Part shown: one piece after another, positions 46,194-56,351 of the stretch
How the letters are laid out: the number at the start of each line of letters is the position of its first letter
How positions within the stretch are numbered: the first letter of the stretch is position 1
Assembly (NCBI GenBank): GCA_040779345.1
Contig: JBFONU010000001.1
Location: forward strand, 496,001 to 560,000
DNA: 64,000 nt
Source of the DNA: Thalassotalea_H sp040779345
Lineage (GTDB): Bacteria > Pseudomonadota > Gammaproteobacteria > Enterobacterales > Alteromonadaceae
Direction: 5' to 3'
Notes under the pieces: generated by a model
What the model saw: the letters and a program-made list of their open reading frames with translations, nothing else
Told to the model about the DNA's origin: nothing
Database searches by the model: none
Position numbers and translations under genes: made by a program

Positions 46194-47729
46194 TTATTTT
46201 GCTAATTCAATCATCACCGCAGTATACATTTTTAAATTGAGTACAAATTGTTTCATAGTAATAAATTCATGCTCAGAGTGACCGGTATATTCAGCACCAG
46301 GCATTGATGGGCCAAAAGCTACAGCATTTGGAAATAGGCGCGAATTAGTGCCTCCGCCAATGGCAATAGGTTTGGCATTTTTATTACCGGTAAAATGTGA
46401 AAACACTGACAATAAGGTACTAATATGTGGTGCATCACCTTGAACAAAGGGGTCGCCAATATAATGGTCTAATTCCGTAATATCAGCCATATTTTTTAAT
46501 TTCCAACTGGCAATAGCATGATTAATTTCATTGCGTAATTGCTGCGCTGATTTCCCTTTTGGTCTTCGGATATTGATGTTTAATTCAATATTACTTTTAT
46601 TCTGTTTGATCACTGTCGGGGAAACGGTCATCGGTCCCATGAAGTTATCGGCATAAGCAATTTTGCCAAATTTTTTCCCTTCTAAGCCAAGACCTATATT
46701 GTCATTGATAAAATTCACTAATGTCCCAGCGCCGTTATTTGACCAACGCATATCTGATAATAAATCTGCTAAGTAAGGAATAGCATTTACACCTTCTTGA
46801 GGCTTTGATGAGTGTGCCGATTTTCCCAAAGCCGTGATGATCAGCTGTTTATCTTTTAGAGTTAAATCAAATGAAACGCCTGAATAGCTTTGAGCTTTAG
46901 TCATTAATGCTTGTAATAAATTAATATCAGCATTTTCAATAATGGCTTTAGCATCTTCTGGTATTTGGCTGCCAAAATAACCACCTTCAAAATGGCTAAT
47001 ATAAGCATCTAAAGTGGGTGTTTTATTGTGTTTATTAAAGGCGATTTTTAATGTGCCATAGCCTTTTTCTGCAGTAACAACTGGGTATTCGGCATCTATT
47101 GTAATATTAGTTTGCGGTAATACATTATGTTTGACATATTCTTCTAAAGGCCCCCAATCAGACTCTTCTGCCATATAAATATAAAGTTCAAGGCGTTTAT
47201 TCAACTTGATATTTTTGTCTTTAATCGCTTTCATTGCATATAAAGCAGTTGAAATAGGGCCTTTATCATCTTCGGTACCACGAGCGATAAGTTTGCCTGG
47301 CTCTGTAGTCGTGTCTAATTGAAAAGGCGACTTAGCCCATTTTTTAGGATTGACTGGCTGTATATCACCATGAGTAATAATACCTACACGCTCTTTACTT
47401 TCACCTAGACTGATAATAACAATATAACCTTTATCACTATATTCTAAACCAAGTTGCAGAGCTTGTTTCTTTAACTCTTTTTTAAACGCAATATGTTCGG
47501 GGTTGTCAGTCGATTTTACGCCGTCGACAGCAACTGTGTTGTATTTAACCAGTTCAGCAAGACTATCTACCATAGCTTGTTGATAGTTTTCTACAGCATA
47601 TTTTGCTGTACTTTCAGCTAAACTACTGACTTGATTGGCATTAGCATTTATCGCCATAATCAAGCTAATAAATGATAATGTGCATAAACGCGGTAGCTTA
47701 ACGCTTTTAAAGATCAATTTATAAAACAC
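46194..47729 (-). CDS. M20 family metallopeptidase (dipeptidase), exported
   Basis: 511 residues from GTG at 47729, which has AAGGA eight bases upstream and gives a proper signal peptide (LCTLSFISLIMAINANA). An ATG at 47795 would add 22 residues before it and is less likely. Zinc-site motifs of the M20 family are visible: THGDIQPV (first His-x-Asp), ARGTEDDKGP (bridging Asp), MAEESDWG (general base Glu and ligand), DAEYP and a late H in TGHSEHE. Probably a periplasmic PepV/carnosinase-like dipeptidase; the exact substrate is unknown. Confidence 0.85.
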   Translation of the reverse strand: MFYKLIFKSVKLPRLCTLSFISLIMAINANANQVSSLAESTAKYAVENYQQAMVDSLAELVKYNTVAVDGVKSTDNPEHIAFKKELKKQALQLGLEYSDKGYIVIISLGESKERVGIITHGDIQPVNPKKWAKSPFQLDTTTEPGKLIARGTEDDKGPISTALYAMKAIKDKNIKLNKRLELYIYMAEESDWGPLEEYVKHNVLPQTNITIDAEYPVVTAEKGYGTLKIAFNKHNKTPTLDAYISHFEGGYFGSQIPEDAKAIIENADINLLQALMTKAQSYSGVSFDLTLKDKQLIITALGKSAHSSKPQEGVNAIPYLADLLSDMRWSNNGAGTLVNFINDNIGLGLEGKKFGKIAYADNFMGPMTVSPTVIKQNKSNIELNINIRRPKGKSAQQLRNEINHAIASWKLKNMADITELDHYIGDPFVQGDAPHISTLLSVFSHFTGNKNAKPIAIGGGTNSRLFPNAVAFGPSMPGAEYTGHSEHEFITMKQFVLNLKMYTAVMIELAK

Positions 47730-47913
47730 GAGTCGTCCTTCAATGATGAGTAAATGATTAACTTTCGTAATTTTCATTCTTCTGCTTAAGGGCATTAAAG
47801 AGGAAAGTTACTAGAGAGTATCCTTAAACTATAATAATATCGGCTTAGTTAAAACAGCTACAATAAACTAAAAATTAAACTTACACAGTTTTATTAGGAA
47901 ATAAATTATTTTC

Positions 47914-48303
47914 ATGAAACAAGACTTTAGGCAGGCAAAGTATTTAAATGAGTCGGGCTCTAAACAAGGCCAATATTTTATCAATCGTCTTGATTATTTT
48001 GAGTTCCATCAATATCCCAGTTATAAAAAGCATAAAGTTTTTACCATTATTGGCTTTTTCTTAGGCTTGTACCTTTTAAGTTATGCTCACTTTTTCTCAA
48101 GCGTATTTTGGCTAGTTTATGTGGTGGGGTGTTTGTATTTGTCATATATTAGCTGTGCGACGTTGATTATTTTACAGCGCCAAATTTGTCGCTATCGTGG
48201 TTATATTTTTTACCCTAAACACTGGTTAGCGTTTTTTACAGCTATCCAAAAAGAAGTCGACATTCAAGATTTTGATTCGATTGCCACGCTTGAAAAAAAA
48301 TAA
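47914..48303 (+). CDS. Two-helix membrane protein of unknown function
   Basis: 129 residues. Polar N-terminus (1-42), two adjacent hydrophobic helices (about 43-62 and 66-88), then a basic cytoplasmic tail. No family recognised. AGGAA lies 14 bases before the ATG, a rather long spacing. It is followed after 43 bases by the GNAT gene on the same strand and may share its transcript. Confidence 0.6.
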   Translation: MKQDFRQAKYLNESGSKQGQYFINRLDYFEFHQYPSYKKHKVFTIIGFFLGLYLLSYAHFFSSVFWLVYVVGCLYLSYISCATLIILQRQICRYRGYIFYPKHWLAFFTAIQKEVDIQDFDSIATLEKK

Positions 48304-48346
48304 AAATCCCCTATTTAATTATGACTAATATTAACTTGAGTAACCT

Positions 48347-48826
48347 ATGTCGAACCTAACAATTAGAACTGCCACCATTGAAGATACTGAAACAATTTTA
48401 TACTTTATTCGTGAGCTTGCTATTTATGAAAAAGCCGAGCATGAAGTTTTAGCAACCACTGAGAGCATTCAATCAAGCATGTTTGGAGAACGAGGTGGTG
48501 TGCATGGCTTAATTTGTGAATTAAACGGCAAGGCGATTGGTTTTTCGGTGTATTTTTATAATTATTCAACTTGGTTAGCAAAACCAGGACTTTATTTAGA
48601 AGACTTGTATGTTTCGCCTGAGTATCGTGGCCAAGGTGCTGGTGTTGCGTTATTGAAGCGCTTGGCTAATATTGCCGTTTCTGAAGGTTGTGGCCGTTTT
48701 GAGTGGAGCTGTTTAGATTGGAACACTCCTTCAAGAGAGTTTTATGAATCACTTGGCGCAGAGCCACAAAATGAATGGCTTGGCTATCGAATGTCAGGAA
48801 GTACATTGATAAATTTTGCTCAATAA
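48347..48826 (+). CDS. GNAT family N-acetyltransferase (diamine acetyltransferase-like)
   Basis: 159 residues, one GNAT domain. The acetyl-CoA loop is YRGQGAGVALLK, preceded by GLYLEDLYV, and the C-terminal WNTPSREFYESLGA is typical of the spermidine/diamine acetyltransferase-like branch. Substrate unproven. A good terminator follows. Confidence 0.85.
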   Translation: MSNLTIRTATIEDTETILYFIRELAIYEKAEHEVLATTESIQSSMFGERGGVHGLICELNGKAIGFSVYFYNYSTWLAKPGLYLEDLYVSPEYRGQGAGVALLKRLANIAVSEGCGRFEWSCLDWNTPSREFYESLGAEPQNEWLGYRMSGSTLINFAQ

Positions 48827-48846
48827 TTGCCGATAAATAGAGAGTT

Positions 48847-48889
48847 AAAGCGCTTCCTACCTTATTGCTACATAGGTAAGCGCTTTTTT
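48847..48889 (+). terminator. Terminator after the GNAT gene
   Basis: AAAGCGCTT-c-CTACCT pairs with AGGT-AAGCGCTTT (48847-48886), with one bulge, and ends in TTTTTT. Confidence 0.8.
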
Positions 48890-48988
48890 ATTCGGTAATA
48901 TTTATCTGTTTAATGGCACGTAACGTATGAAAATTTTTATCAGGGTAACAGCAATGTTAGTGATTGCATTATTAATAGAGATCTAAAA

Positions 48989-49987
48989 ATGACGATAAAA
49001 TTTGCCATCATTGGTAGCAACAAAATTACCGAGCAGTTTTTACAAGCAGCATTTGAAGATCAACGGTTTTCACTACAAGCGGTATATTCTCGTCAACTGA
49101 GCAGAGCGAAAACCTTTGCAACAAAGTACGGTGCAGCTGAAGTTTTTGATGATTTAACTGAGTTAGCTCAATGTAAAAATGTTGATGCGGTATACATTGC
49201 CTCACCGAATAGTTGCCATGCAAAACAGGCAATAATGATGATGCAAGCAGGAAAACATGTGTTATGTGAAAAACCTATAGCCGTTAATTGTGATGAATTT
49301 GAGCGTATGATTACCACAGCAAAGCAGCACAATGTTTGCTTAATGGAGGCCATGCTTAGCTCATTTGTCCCCAACTTTTTACAAATAAAAAAGACGCTGA
49401 AAACAATAGGGCAATTAAGAAGTTTCTCCGCCAGCTTTTGTCAATATTCTTCGCGTTATCCCGCTTATTTAAATGGCGAAAATCCGAATACTTTTAATTT
49501 AGCTTTTGCTAACGGCGCATTAGTGGATATTGGTATTTACCCGCTCTATGCTGCCATTTCATTATTTGGTCAACCGGACAATGTTACCAGCCAATGTACT
49601 AAACTCGCCTCGGGTGTTGATGGTTGTGGTGTGTTACTACTTGATTATAAAAAAGAATTTCAACTACAAGCAACGGTGAGCTTTTCCAAAATAAGTTCAG
49701 GCGAAAACATTGGGGAAATACAAGGTGAGCTAGGGCGTATAGTTTGGCATCACTCCTCGTTATTTAATCAGGTTAAGGTGATAAACAATTATGGTGAAGA
49801 ACAAGATTTAACCATAGAACAAAAAGGCAATTGTATGGTTTATGAATGCAAACATTTTTTAGATCTCATCATGGAAAGTAAAATACAGTCACCAGTAAAC
49901 ACATGGGAACACTCTTTAGCTGTTTTACAGGTTATTGAAATGGCAAGAAACCAGCAAGGCATTGTTTACCCTAACGATAACGTGTGA
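48989..49987 (+). CDS. Gfo/Idh/MocA family NAD(P)-dependent oxidoreductase
   Basis: 332 residues. N-terminal Rossmann domain (KFAIIGSNKITEQF; the dinucleotide loop is a variant) and the family signature EKP at 94-96 (VLCEKPIAVN), the catalytic lysine being K95. The C-terminal alpha/beta domain has NGALVDIGIYPLYA. These enzymes reduce or oxidise sugars and related polyols; nothing around the gene indicates the substrate. Confidence 0.88.
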   Translation: MTIKFAIIGSNKITEQFLQAAFEDQRFSLQAVYSRQLSRAKTFATKYGAAEVFDDLTELAQCKNVDAVYIASPNSCHAKQAIMMMQAGKHVLCEKPIAVNCDEFERMITTAKQHNVCLMEAMLSSFVPNFLQIKKTLKTIGQLRSFSASFCQYSSRYPAYLNGENPNTFNLAFANGALVDIGIYPLYAAISLFGQPDNVTSQCTKLASGVDGCGVLLLDYKKEFQLQATVSFSKISSGENIGEIQGELGRIVWHHSSLFNQVKVINNYGEEQDLTIEQKGNCMVYECKHFLDLIMESKIQSPVNTWEHSLAVLQVIEMARNQQGIVYPNDNV

Positions 49988-50075
49988 ATTTATTACCTTA
50001 GTCTATACTCAATAATACATTTATATTTAACTTGTCATCGAATAAGTTCGTTAGACAACGTTTAGGGTGTTTACT

Positions 50076-50327
50076 GTGGCTGCAGAAAAAGAATTAGAAA
50101 TTATTTCTCAGGTTGAATTAGATAATCTATTACGTATTAGTGAGTTTATTGAGCAAGGTGATGAAAACTCTCTAGTGAGCGAATTAAAGAAAGCTATTCT
50201 AGATTCTGGGAAATTAGAAATAAATCAATGGGAGTCACTAAGAGATCACATTCGTGAAATTGAAGAGTTAGTTCCCCATATAGATTTGATCATCAAATTA
50301 AAAAAAGAAAAAAAACGCTTTAAGTGA
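50076..50327 (+). CDS. Small acidic helical protein, unknown
   Basis: 83 residues from GTG at 50076, preceded by AGGG at eight bases; a GTG nine bases earlier overlaps that site and is less likely. All-helical, rich in Glu, Leu and Ile, ending in a lysine-rich tail (LIIKLKKEKKRFK). No family recognised. Single gene ahead of the DUF3010 gene. Confidence 0.5.
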   Translation: MAAEKELEIISQVELDNLLRISEFIEQGDENSLVSELKKAILDSGKLEINQWESLRDHIREIEELVPHIDLIIKLKKEKKRFK

Positions 50328-50420
50328 TATAACTTACCTTATTTGTCAATATGTAAATAAAAATCCCCCTAACGATATATTCTCTATTATAATAGCCTGA
50401 GATTATAAGTGAGGATTGTT

Positions 50421-50846
50421 ATGAAAGTTTGTGGTGTAGAGTTAAAAGGTAGTGATGCCATTATTTGTGTTATGTCGAAGGCGAATGGTTTATATGATAT
50501 TCCACATATTCGTGTCCCTAAACTTTCTATTAAAGATGCCGGTGATGCCGATCATCTAAGAGATTTTCAATTTGCATTTTCAAAATTAGTTGAAGATTAT
50601 AAAATTGATAAAGTGGTCATTAAAGGCCGAGCGCTTAAGGGAAAGTTTTCCGGTGGCCCTGTTGGTTTTAAATTAGAAGCGGCTATCCAGTTAATTAACA
50701 ATTTACCGGTTGAAATACTATCATCGAGCTATGTAAAAAATGCCTTAGCTAAAACGCAAGTGAATATTGATTTTAGAGATACTGGCTTGAAAAACTTTCA
50801 AGAAACGGCATTTCAAACAGTGTTTTCGTATTTAGATAATAACTAA
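50421..50846 (+). CDS. DUF3010 family protein
   Basis: 141 residues from ATG at 50421, with GTGAGG six bases upstream. The opening MKVCGVELKGSDAIICVM and KVVIKGRALKGKFSGGPVGF match DUF3010, a small family of marine and enteric gammaproteobacteria with an RNase H-like (RuvC/ribonuclease-H) appearance and no known function. Ends convergent to the hybrid kinase gene. Confidence 0.75.
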   Translation: MKVCGVELKGSDAIICVMSKANGLYDIPHIRVPKLSIKDAGDADHLRDFQFAFSKLVEDYKIDKVVIKGRALKGKFSGGPVGFKLEAAIQLINNLPVEILSSSYVKNALAKTQVNIDFRDTGLKNFQETAFQTVFSYLDNN

Positions 50847-50861
50847 AATATGGACTTCCCA

Positions 50862-50885
50862 GAAGTGTTGAGTCATCAGCACTTC
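50862..50885. terminator. Possible hairpin between DUF3010 gene and hybrid kinase
   Basis: GAAGTGTTGA-gtca-TCAGCACTTC pairs over ten bases with one G-U. No T-run follows on the plus strand, so termination is doubtful. Confidence 0.35.
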
Positions 50886-50949
50886 CATTCTAATCAAACC
50901 TCATTCTAAATCTTATCCTAAAAGAGCGATATAGTGACTAGCTGTGCCA

Positions 50950-53900
50950 TTAATTGTTGTGCAATACTTTTGCAATACGCTCCAATAATTCAATTGCTTG
51001 AAATGGTTTTTTTAAAGCCGAGCTAACGAGTGCCTTATCTTCGCCAGAAAGATCACTCCCTTGATAACCGCTGACAAATAATATTGGAATGTTTGGGTAT
51101 TGCTCTTTGACTATTTTCGCAAACTCTAATCCACCCATATTGGGCATAATGACATCACATAAAATAATGTCTACCGTCAAAAATGTTAATTTTTCTAAAG
51201 CCTCTTCTGCACCTGATGAAGCAATCACGGTATAGCCGGCATTCGCTAAAATTGTTGTGGATAATTCAACTAAAGCAGGCTCATCATCGATAACTAAAAC
51301 GGTTCCACAAGGAGTGGTGGTTGTATTTTGAATGGCACTTTTATCTCTATGATAGTTTGCGGTGTGAGTCACAGGGATCAATAATGCGATTTCGCAGCCG
51401 TTTCCTAAAGAAGAGGTGATGGTAACCTTTCCTTTTAAGCGTTCAATAAAACCGTACACTTGACTTAAACCTAAACCAGTACCACCTTTCCCTTTCGTGG
51501 TAAAAAATGGCTCTAACGCTTTTTGCTGCGTTGCCTCATCCATACCATTGCCACTATCTTTGATGGTTAAACTGACATAATCCCCCACTAAAATATTCAG
51601 TGCGCTTGCTTGTTTTTTATCGATATTTAATCGCTGTGTGCTGATGTTTATTTCGCCATTTTCAGGGATTGCATGCATGGCGTTTATCGTTAAGTTTAGA
51701 ATACAATCTTCAAGCTCAGCTTTATCAATACTAGTTTTTGGCAGGTTTTCATCAAGAGAATAAGTTAAATGTATTCTGGGGGTAATGGTTTTTTGTAGCA
51801 TGTCAAATTCATCGAGCAAGATATTATTGATATTAACTTCTTCTGTTTCGATAATGTTTTTACTGGCAAACGATAAAAGCTTTTGGGTAAGCTTAGCCCC
51901 TCGGTAACTCGCCTTTTGGATATGTTGAGTGTATTTACTTAATTTATCATTTGCAGATAAATTTTTAGCTAACAGCTCAGAGTAACCATTGATAATGCCT
52001 AATAAATTATTAAAGTCGTGGGCTATTCCGCCGGTTAAATTACCTAGAGCATCCATTTTTTGAGATTGTTTTATCGTTTCTTGTTGTTGTTGAAATATTG
52101 TTAAATCATGGCAAGTGCCAATAAAGCGGATGTTACCATCTTTATCTTTTGGTAATTCAGCAATATGCAAATGTAAGGGGAAAATTTCCCCATCTTTTTT
52201 AAGTCCAAAAATATCCTTACCCACACCGATAATATTAGCGTCTTTATTTTTGATCAGTTCGTCAAGTTCGTTAGGCGTTAGCTTTTCATTATTTTGAGGG
52301 AGAAGTGAGGATATTTTTTTTCCTGCAAGTTGTTCTGCTGTATAGCCAAAAATTTCGGTAACCGTATTGTTTACTGATAAAATTACGCCAGTGTGGTCAA
52401 AAATAAAAATCGCATCAATAAGCGCATTAAAAATTTCTGCTTGCTCTTGTTCTTTTAGATAGAGAGAGTTCAACGCATCATGCTCTGCGGTTACGTCATT
52501 AACTAAAGATGCAATACCAATTACCTTTTCATTTTCATCGAGTAATGGCGTGTTATACCACTCACATAAAATGACGTTTCCTTTTAATGTCAGGTTTTTA
52601 TGTAAGTTATATTGGTTTTTCTTATTTGATAACAATTCTGCATGGCTCTTGTAAACCTCATTTCTTTGATTTTCAGGCACTAATATTTCTAATGCATCTT
52701 TAGTGTGAAAATCTTGTAATGTAAAACCAAATATTTTTTCAGCTGCTTTATTCCAGTTGACAATCGTAAAGTCAGGATCCCATTCAATAACGGCTAAAGG
52801 GGTATTAGTAATATGAAAGTCAACCTTATCCAGTGCTTGTTGAAGTGCTTGTTGATCTTTTTGTTCCTTTAACTCATGAGCAACACGCGCCGCAAAAACG
52901 TCTAATATTTCAATGAAGTAGCCATCTTCCATTAATACATTGTTGTCCATAATAGATAAAAAGCCGATTACCTCCTGATTAGTATTTTTAATATTCACAC
53001 CAAGATAAGACTGAATATTATGATGAATCAACCATTCGTCATGAGGAAACAAGTTGCTGACATTGTTTGGGTAATTACACAAATGCTGTTTAAGTAATAT
53101 CTCACAAGGGGAGTTTTTAACTAAAAAAGTAATATTAGGGAGCAGTTGATTGTTTTTAGTGAAGACTATACTTGTGGCAGTTTGAGGTTGGCTATCATCT
53201 AATAGACTGATCATGACATAGTTCGTATGGTAAATACGTGTTATTTCATTAAGTAGGTTTTTGAAAAAATTCTCGCTAGATAAACCCGCTATTCCTTTCA
53301 CAATATCTTGAATAGCCGTTAATGTTTGGGTTTGCTTAGTAATATCACGCACCTGCGCAATAATACTGACTATTTTATTATTGTCGCTAATCAATGGCTG
53401 ATAGGAAATTTCTAGGTTTTTCAATAAGCCTTTTATTGAAGATACGGTGATATTTTGTTTAGACACTTCCCCTGTTAAGCACTGGTTGATTTTTTTTTCT
53501 GTACTTGTTTGGTCAACTTTACCTTCTAACCCTCTAAAAATTGAGGAGAAATTTTTATTGATTATCTTTGTTTTTGGTTTGCTCAAGAAGTTCTCTGTGG
53601 GAGTATTAACCTCTTTAATGACACCTTTTGTCGATAATACAAAGAGCATTTCATATGATTGTTCGAATATTTGTGAAAATCTTTCTTCAGCGGCCTTAAT
53701 TTTTTTTGAGGCCTGATCTTGGTCTTTTTTTAATTTTCTAACGTAATCCATAATCGCAATGCTGAGTAATGTTGCTAACATCATTACCCCAATGCGGCTT
53801 GATTCAATAGTGATAAGCTTAACGTCTCTAAATATGCCCAATTGAAGTGGCCCGTAAAAAAGATAACTGGCATTTAAAAAACACAGTCCGATAAAAATGA

Positions 53901-54942
53901 ACCTTGCATGGTATTGTTTTTTTAACCAGGCATATCCGCTATAAAATAAACCTAAGAATGGAAAAATAAAAACCCCGACAATATACAGTTTGTGAGGTAA
54001 TAACAGTGTTGTTGTTAGCAGTAATAAAATGATCAATGACCAAAAACTGAAAAATGCATACTTAATGGTGAAATAAAGTTTATTGGTAAACTTATTTAGC
54101 AATAACTCATCAAAATATAAAAAAAGTCCCACTATTGCCGCAATGTTACAAAACATGAAGAGTAAGGTTGCATATTGATAGTAATTTTCAGGGAGAAATG
54201 AGAGAAAAATGCCGTCATAAATGCCATAAGAAGCAAATACACTAAAGATGTATAACACTAAATATAATTGGCTTTTAATTTTAAAAATATAGAAAAAGAA
54301 AATATTAACCAATAATAAGACAAACATTACCCCTAAAAAAATGCCGGTGATCAGTTTATGTGATAATTCTGACTCAAGGAGCGTTTTTTCTGCGAGGAGT
54401 GAAAAGCTTATCGTTAATGGTGTGGTTGTTTTTACTTTGATGAAATACGTCTTTGTGTGATTTTTTTTTATGAGAAGGGGGAATATTATTCTATTGCTGT
54501 TAACTTCTCTTTTAGCTATGGGCTTTAAAAATCCAGATTGCAAAAGAGAAAATGCGCCATTTTCTTGTGGTGTATAAAAATCAAAAAACTGGATTGATTT
54601 ATTGTTGTTCTTGAAAAACCACTTGGCATTATCCGCGTTGTTCTTGATAGTAAATTTAAACCAAAATGTTGATTTTGAAAATCCTAAATGAGCAGCGGAA
54701 CTGTCAAAGTCTTTAAAATTATCACTAAATTGCTGGGTTGAAACAGTTGTTATGGTTAATTGGCCAGTTTTATCTTCATATATTTTAAGGTGTTTCTCTA
54801 GTGATTGTGGTGTTAATTTATTCACTAACTCAAAGCTATTTTTTGCGTAACAATGAGTGTTCACAAATAACAATAGTAAGTAAGCGCAATACCTCATTAA
54901 ATTGAGAAAGGTAGTTTTGTGTTTTATTGAGATAATAACCAC
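50950..54942 (-). CDS. Hybrid sensor histidine kinase with 7TMR-DISM input, PAS/GAF and receiver
   Basis: About 1330 residues. Order: signal peptide; periplasmic 7TMR-DISMED2 domain (about 35-190); seven-helix DISM membrane domain (about 195-395); short coiled linker; PAS (about 420-540); GAF (about 545-700); two more PAS domains (about 705-830 and 835-955); HisKA with phospho-acceptor H975 (GGIAHDFNN); HATPase with N-box and GxG loops (DSGNGMDEATQQ, GKGGTGLGLSQVYG); C-terminal receiver with D1263 (CDVIMPNMGG). Start uncertain: GTG 54942 overlaps the upstream gene by 19 bases; ATG 54897 gives a cleaner signal peptide. It forms a pair with the REC-EAL gene. Confidence 0.88.
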   Translation of the reverse strand: MVIISIKHKTTFLNLMRYCAYLLLLFVNTHCYAKNSFELVNKLTPQSLEKHLKIYEDKTGQLTITTVSTQQFSDNFKDFDSSAAHLGFSKSTFWFKFTIKNNADNAKWFFKNNNKSIQFFDFYTPQENGAFSLLQSGFLKPIAKREVNSNRIIFPLLIKKNHTKTYFIKVKTTTPLTISFSLLAEKTLLESELSHKLITGIFLGVMFVLLLVNIFFFYIFKIKSQLYLVLYIFSVFASYGIYDGIFLSFLPENYYQYATLLFMFCNIAAIVGLFLYFDELLLNKFTNKLYFTIKYAFFSFWSLIILLLLTTTLLLPHKLYIVGVFIFPFLGLFYSGYAWLKKQYHARFIFIGLCFLNASYLFYGPLQLGIFRDVKLITIESSRIGVMMLATLLSIAIMDYVRKLKKDQDQASKKIKAAEERFSQIFEQSYEMLFVLSTKGVIKEVNTPTENFLSKPKTKIINKNFSSIFRGLEGKVDQTSTEKKINQCLTGEVSKQNITVSSIKGLLKNLEISYQPLISDNNKIVSIIAQVRDITKQTQTLTAIQDIVKGIAGLSSENFFKNLLNEITRIYHTNYVMISLLDDSQPQTATSIVFTKNNQLLPNITFLVKNSPCEILLKQHLCNYPNNVSNLFPHDEWLIHHNIQSYLGVNIKNTNQEVIGFLSIMDNNVLMEDGYFIEILDVFAARVAHELKEQKDQQALQQALDKVDFHITNTPLAVIEWDPDFTIVNWNKAAEKIFGFTLQDFHTKDALEILVPENQRNEVYKSHAELLSNKKNQYNLHKNLTLKGNVILCEWYNTPLLDENEKVIGIASLVNDVTAEHDALNSLYLKEQEQAEIFNALIDAIFIFDHTGVILSVNNTVTEIFGYTAEQLAGKKISSLLPQNNEKLTPNELDELIKNKDANIIGVGKDIFGLKKDGEIFPLHLHIAELPKDKDGNIRFIGTCHDLTIFQQQQETIKQSQKMDALGNLTGGIAHDFNNLLGIINGYSELLAKNLSANDKLSKYTQHIQKASYRGAKLTQKLLSFASKNIIETEEVNINNILLDEFDMLQKTITPRIHLTYSLDENLPKTSIDKAELEDCILNLTINAMHAIPENGEINISTQRLNIDKKQASALNILVGDYVSLTIKDSGNGMDEATQQKALEPFFTTKGKGGTGLGLSQVYGFIERLKGKVTITSSLGNGCEIALLIPVTHTANYHRDKSAIQNTTTTPCGTVLVIDDEPALVELSTTILANAGYTVIASSGAEEALEKLTFLTVDIILCDVIMPNMGGLEFAKIVKEQYPNIPILFVSGYQGSDLSGEDKALVSSALKKPFQAIELLERIAKVLHNN

Positions 54943-56096
54943 TCCGATAAACTTTCAAAGGACAATGGTTTTGCAATAAAATAACCTTGAGCATAATCGC
55001 AGCCTAACTCATGTAATTTATTGAGTATTTCTTTGTTTTCAACACCCTCAGCAAGAGTTCTCATGTTGAGCATGTCGCCAAGCATGATGCAGATTTTGAC
55101 TATTACCATAGCTTCCTTGTTATTTAGCATTTTTGAAACAAAAGCTCTATCAATTTTCAATTCATTAAAAGGCGCTTGGTAAAGCTGTTGTAATGAGGAA
55201 TATCCGGTACCAAAGTCATCAATAGAAAGATGAAAACCTTTCATTCTCAGTCTGTTAAGCACATCAAGGGAAGAGGTTAACTCACCCATAACCGCACTTT
55301 CAGTTAATTCTAAGGTGATACTTTCGGGATTAATGCCATTTTTGTCTGTAATATTTTTAAGTAACTCAGGAAATATCAAGGAGATGATGTTTTCTGATGT
55401 CACATTCACCGAGAGTTTCATAAAGGGGTGGTTGACTTTTAGCTGACGCAAATCTTCGGCGGCTAAACTTAACACCACACTGGTTAAATGATCAATTAGC
55501 GCATACTTCTCGATCAAGTAAATAAATTTATCCGGGTAAATTAAGCCTAGTTGTGGGTGAAACCAACGAACTAATGCTTCAATGCTTTTTACTTTTCCAG
55601 TTTTTAAGTTTATTTGCGGCTGATAATGAAGAATAAACTCATGGTTAAATAAAGCTGATTCAAGATCTATTTTTGAGAACTCGACATCATTACTTTGAAT
55701 TTTTTCTTTTTGAATGAAGTTATCTTTAATGCTTTTCAATAAAGTAACGAAATAGGCTATTTCAAACGGTTTGGTGAGTGTTTCTATGACAGGAATATTG
55801 TGAGCTTCAGCAAGTTGTTGCGCTGAATGTAAAACTTTATTATCGAAACCACTGATTAATATCAACGGGCAATAACATTTTCGCTTAGCTAACTCTCGAA
55901 TAACTTCAATACCGTCGATCTGAGGTAAGATCAGATCTAAAACTAAAATAGTATTATTAGAAATTTTTTTATCTAAGAAAGCGATTGGATCAATACTAAA
56001 ATCTACACTCCATCCTTCATCACCTGCTACTTCACTTAGCAATTGTGCATATTGTGGGTCATCATCCAAGATAAATAAATTATAATTTTCAGACAT
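54924..56096 (-). CDS. Response regulator with EAL domain (c-di-GMP phosphodiesterase)
   Basis: 390 residues. N-terminal receiver (1-120) with acidic pocket D11-D13, phospho-acceptor D54 and K109. C-terminal EAL domain (about 145-390) with all catalytic residues: E173 of EAL, N231, E263, D293/D294 (DDFGTGYS), K314, E350 (AEGVE) and Q370. So it should hydrolyse cyclic di-GMP, under phosphorylation control. The stop overlaps the start of the hybrid kinase, its likely partner. Alternative: signal relay through another kinase. Confidence 0.93.
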   Translation of the reverse strand: MSENYNLFILDDDPQYAQLLSEVAGDEGWSVDFSIDPIAFLDKKISNNTILVLDLILPQIDGIEVIRELAKRKCYCPLILISGFDNKVLHSAQQLAEAHNIPVIETLTKPFEIAYFVTLLKSIKDNFIQKEKIQSNDVEFSKIDLESALFNHEFILHYQPQINLKTGKVKSIEALVRWFHPQLGLIYPDKFIYLIEKYALIDHLTSVVLSLAAEDLRQLKVNHPFMKLSVNVTSENIISLIFPELLKNITDKNGINPESITLELTESAVMGELTSSLDVLNRLRMKGFHLSIDDFGTGYSSLQQLYQAPFNELKIDRAFVSKMLNNKEAMVIVKICIMLGDMLNMRTLAEGVENKEILNKLHELGCDYAQGYFIAKPLSFESLSEWLLSQ

Positions 56097-56310
56097 TTAA
56101 GTAAGTCTTATAAAATAGTAACACTCCAATAGATTAACTATAGAACAAAATAGTTAAATTTAAACAGCAGTGCTTAAATATTCTATCTGTTTTTCATTAT
56201 GATAGCGTGAAAACCAAAGGTAACTTCAGCGCGACAACCCAACACTAGTAGAAGAGGGGGCATCGGTATGTGGCTTTTCGCATAGACGTTAGGATATTCG
56301 GTTATTTAAA

Positions 56311-56340
56311 ACGAAAAAAAAGACGCTAAAAAGCGTCTTT
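56311..56340 (-). terminator. Terminator of ssrA
   Basis: AAAGACGCT and AGCGTCTTT flank a short A-rich loop (56319-56340); on the minus strand the stem is followed by eight T. It starts 12 bases after the tmRNA 3' end. Confidence 0.88.
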
Positions 56341-56351
56341 AATTCTTTAAG

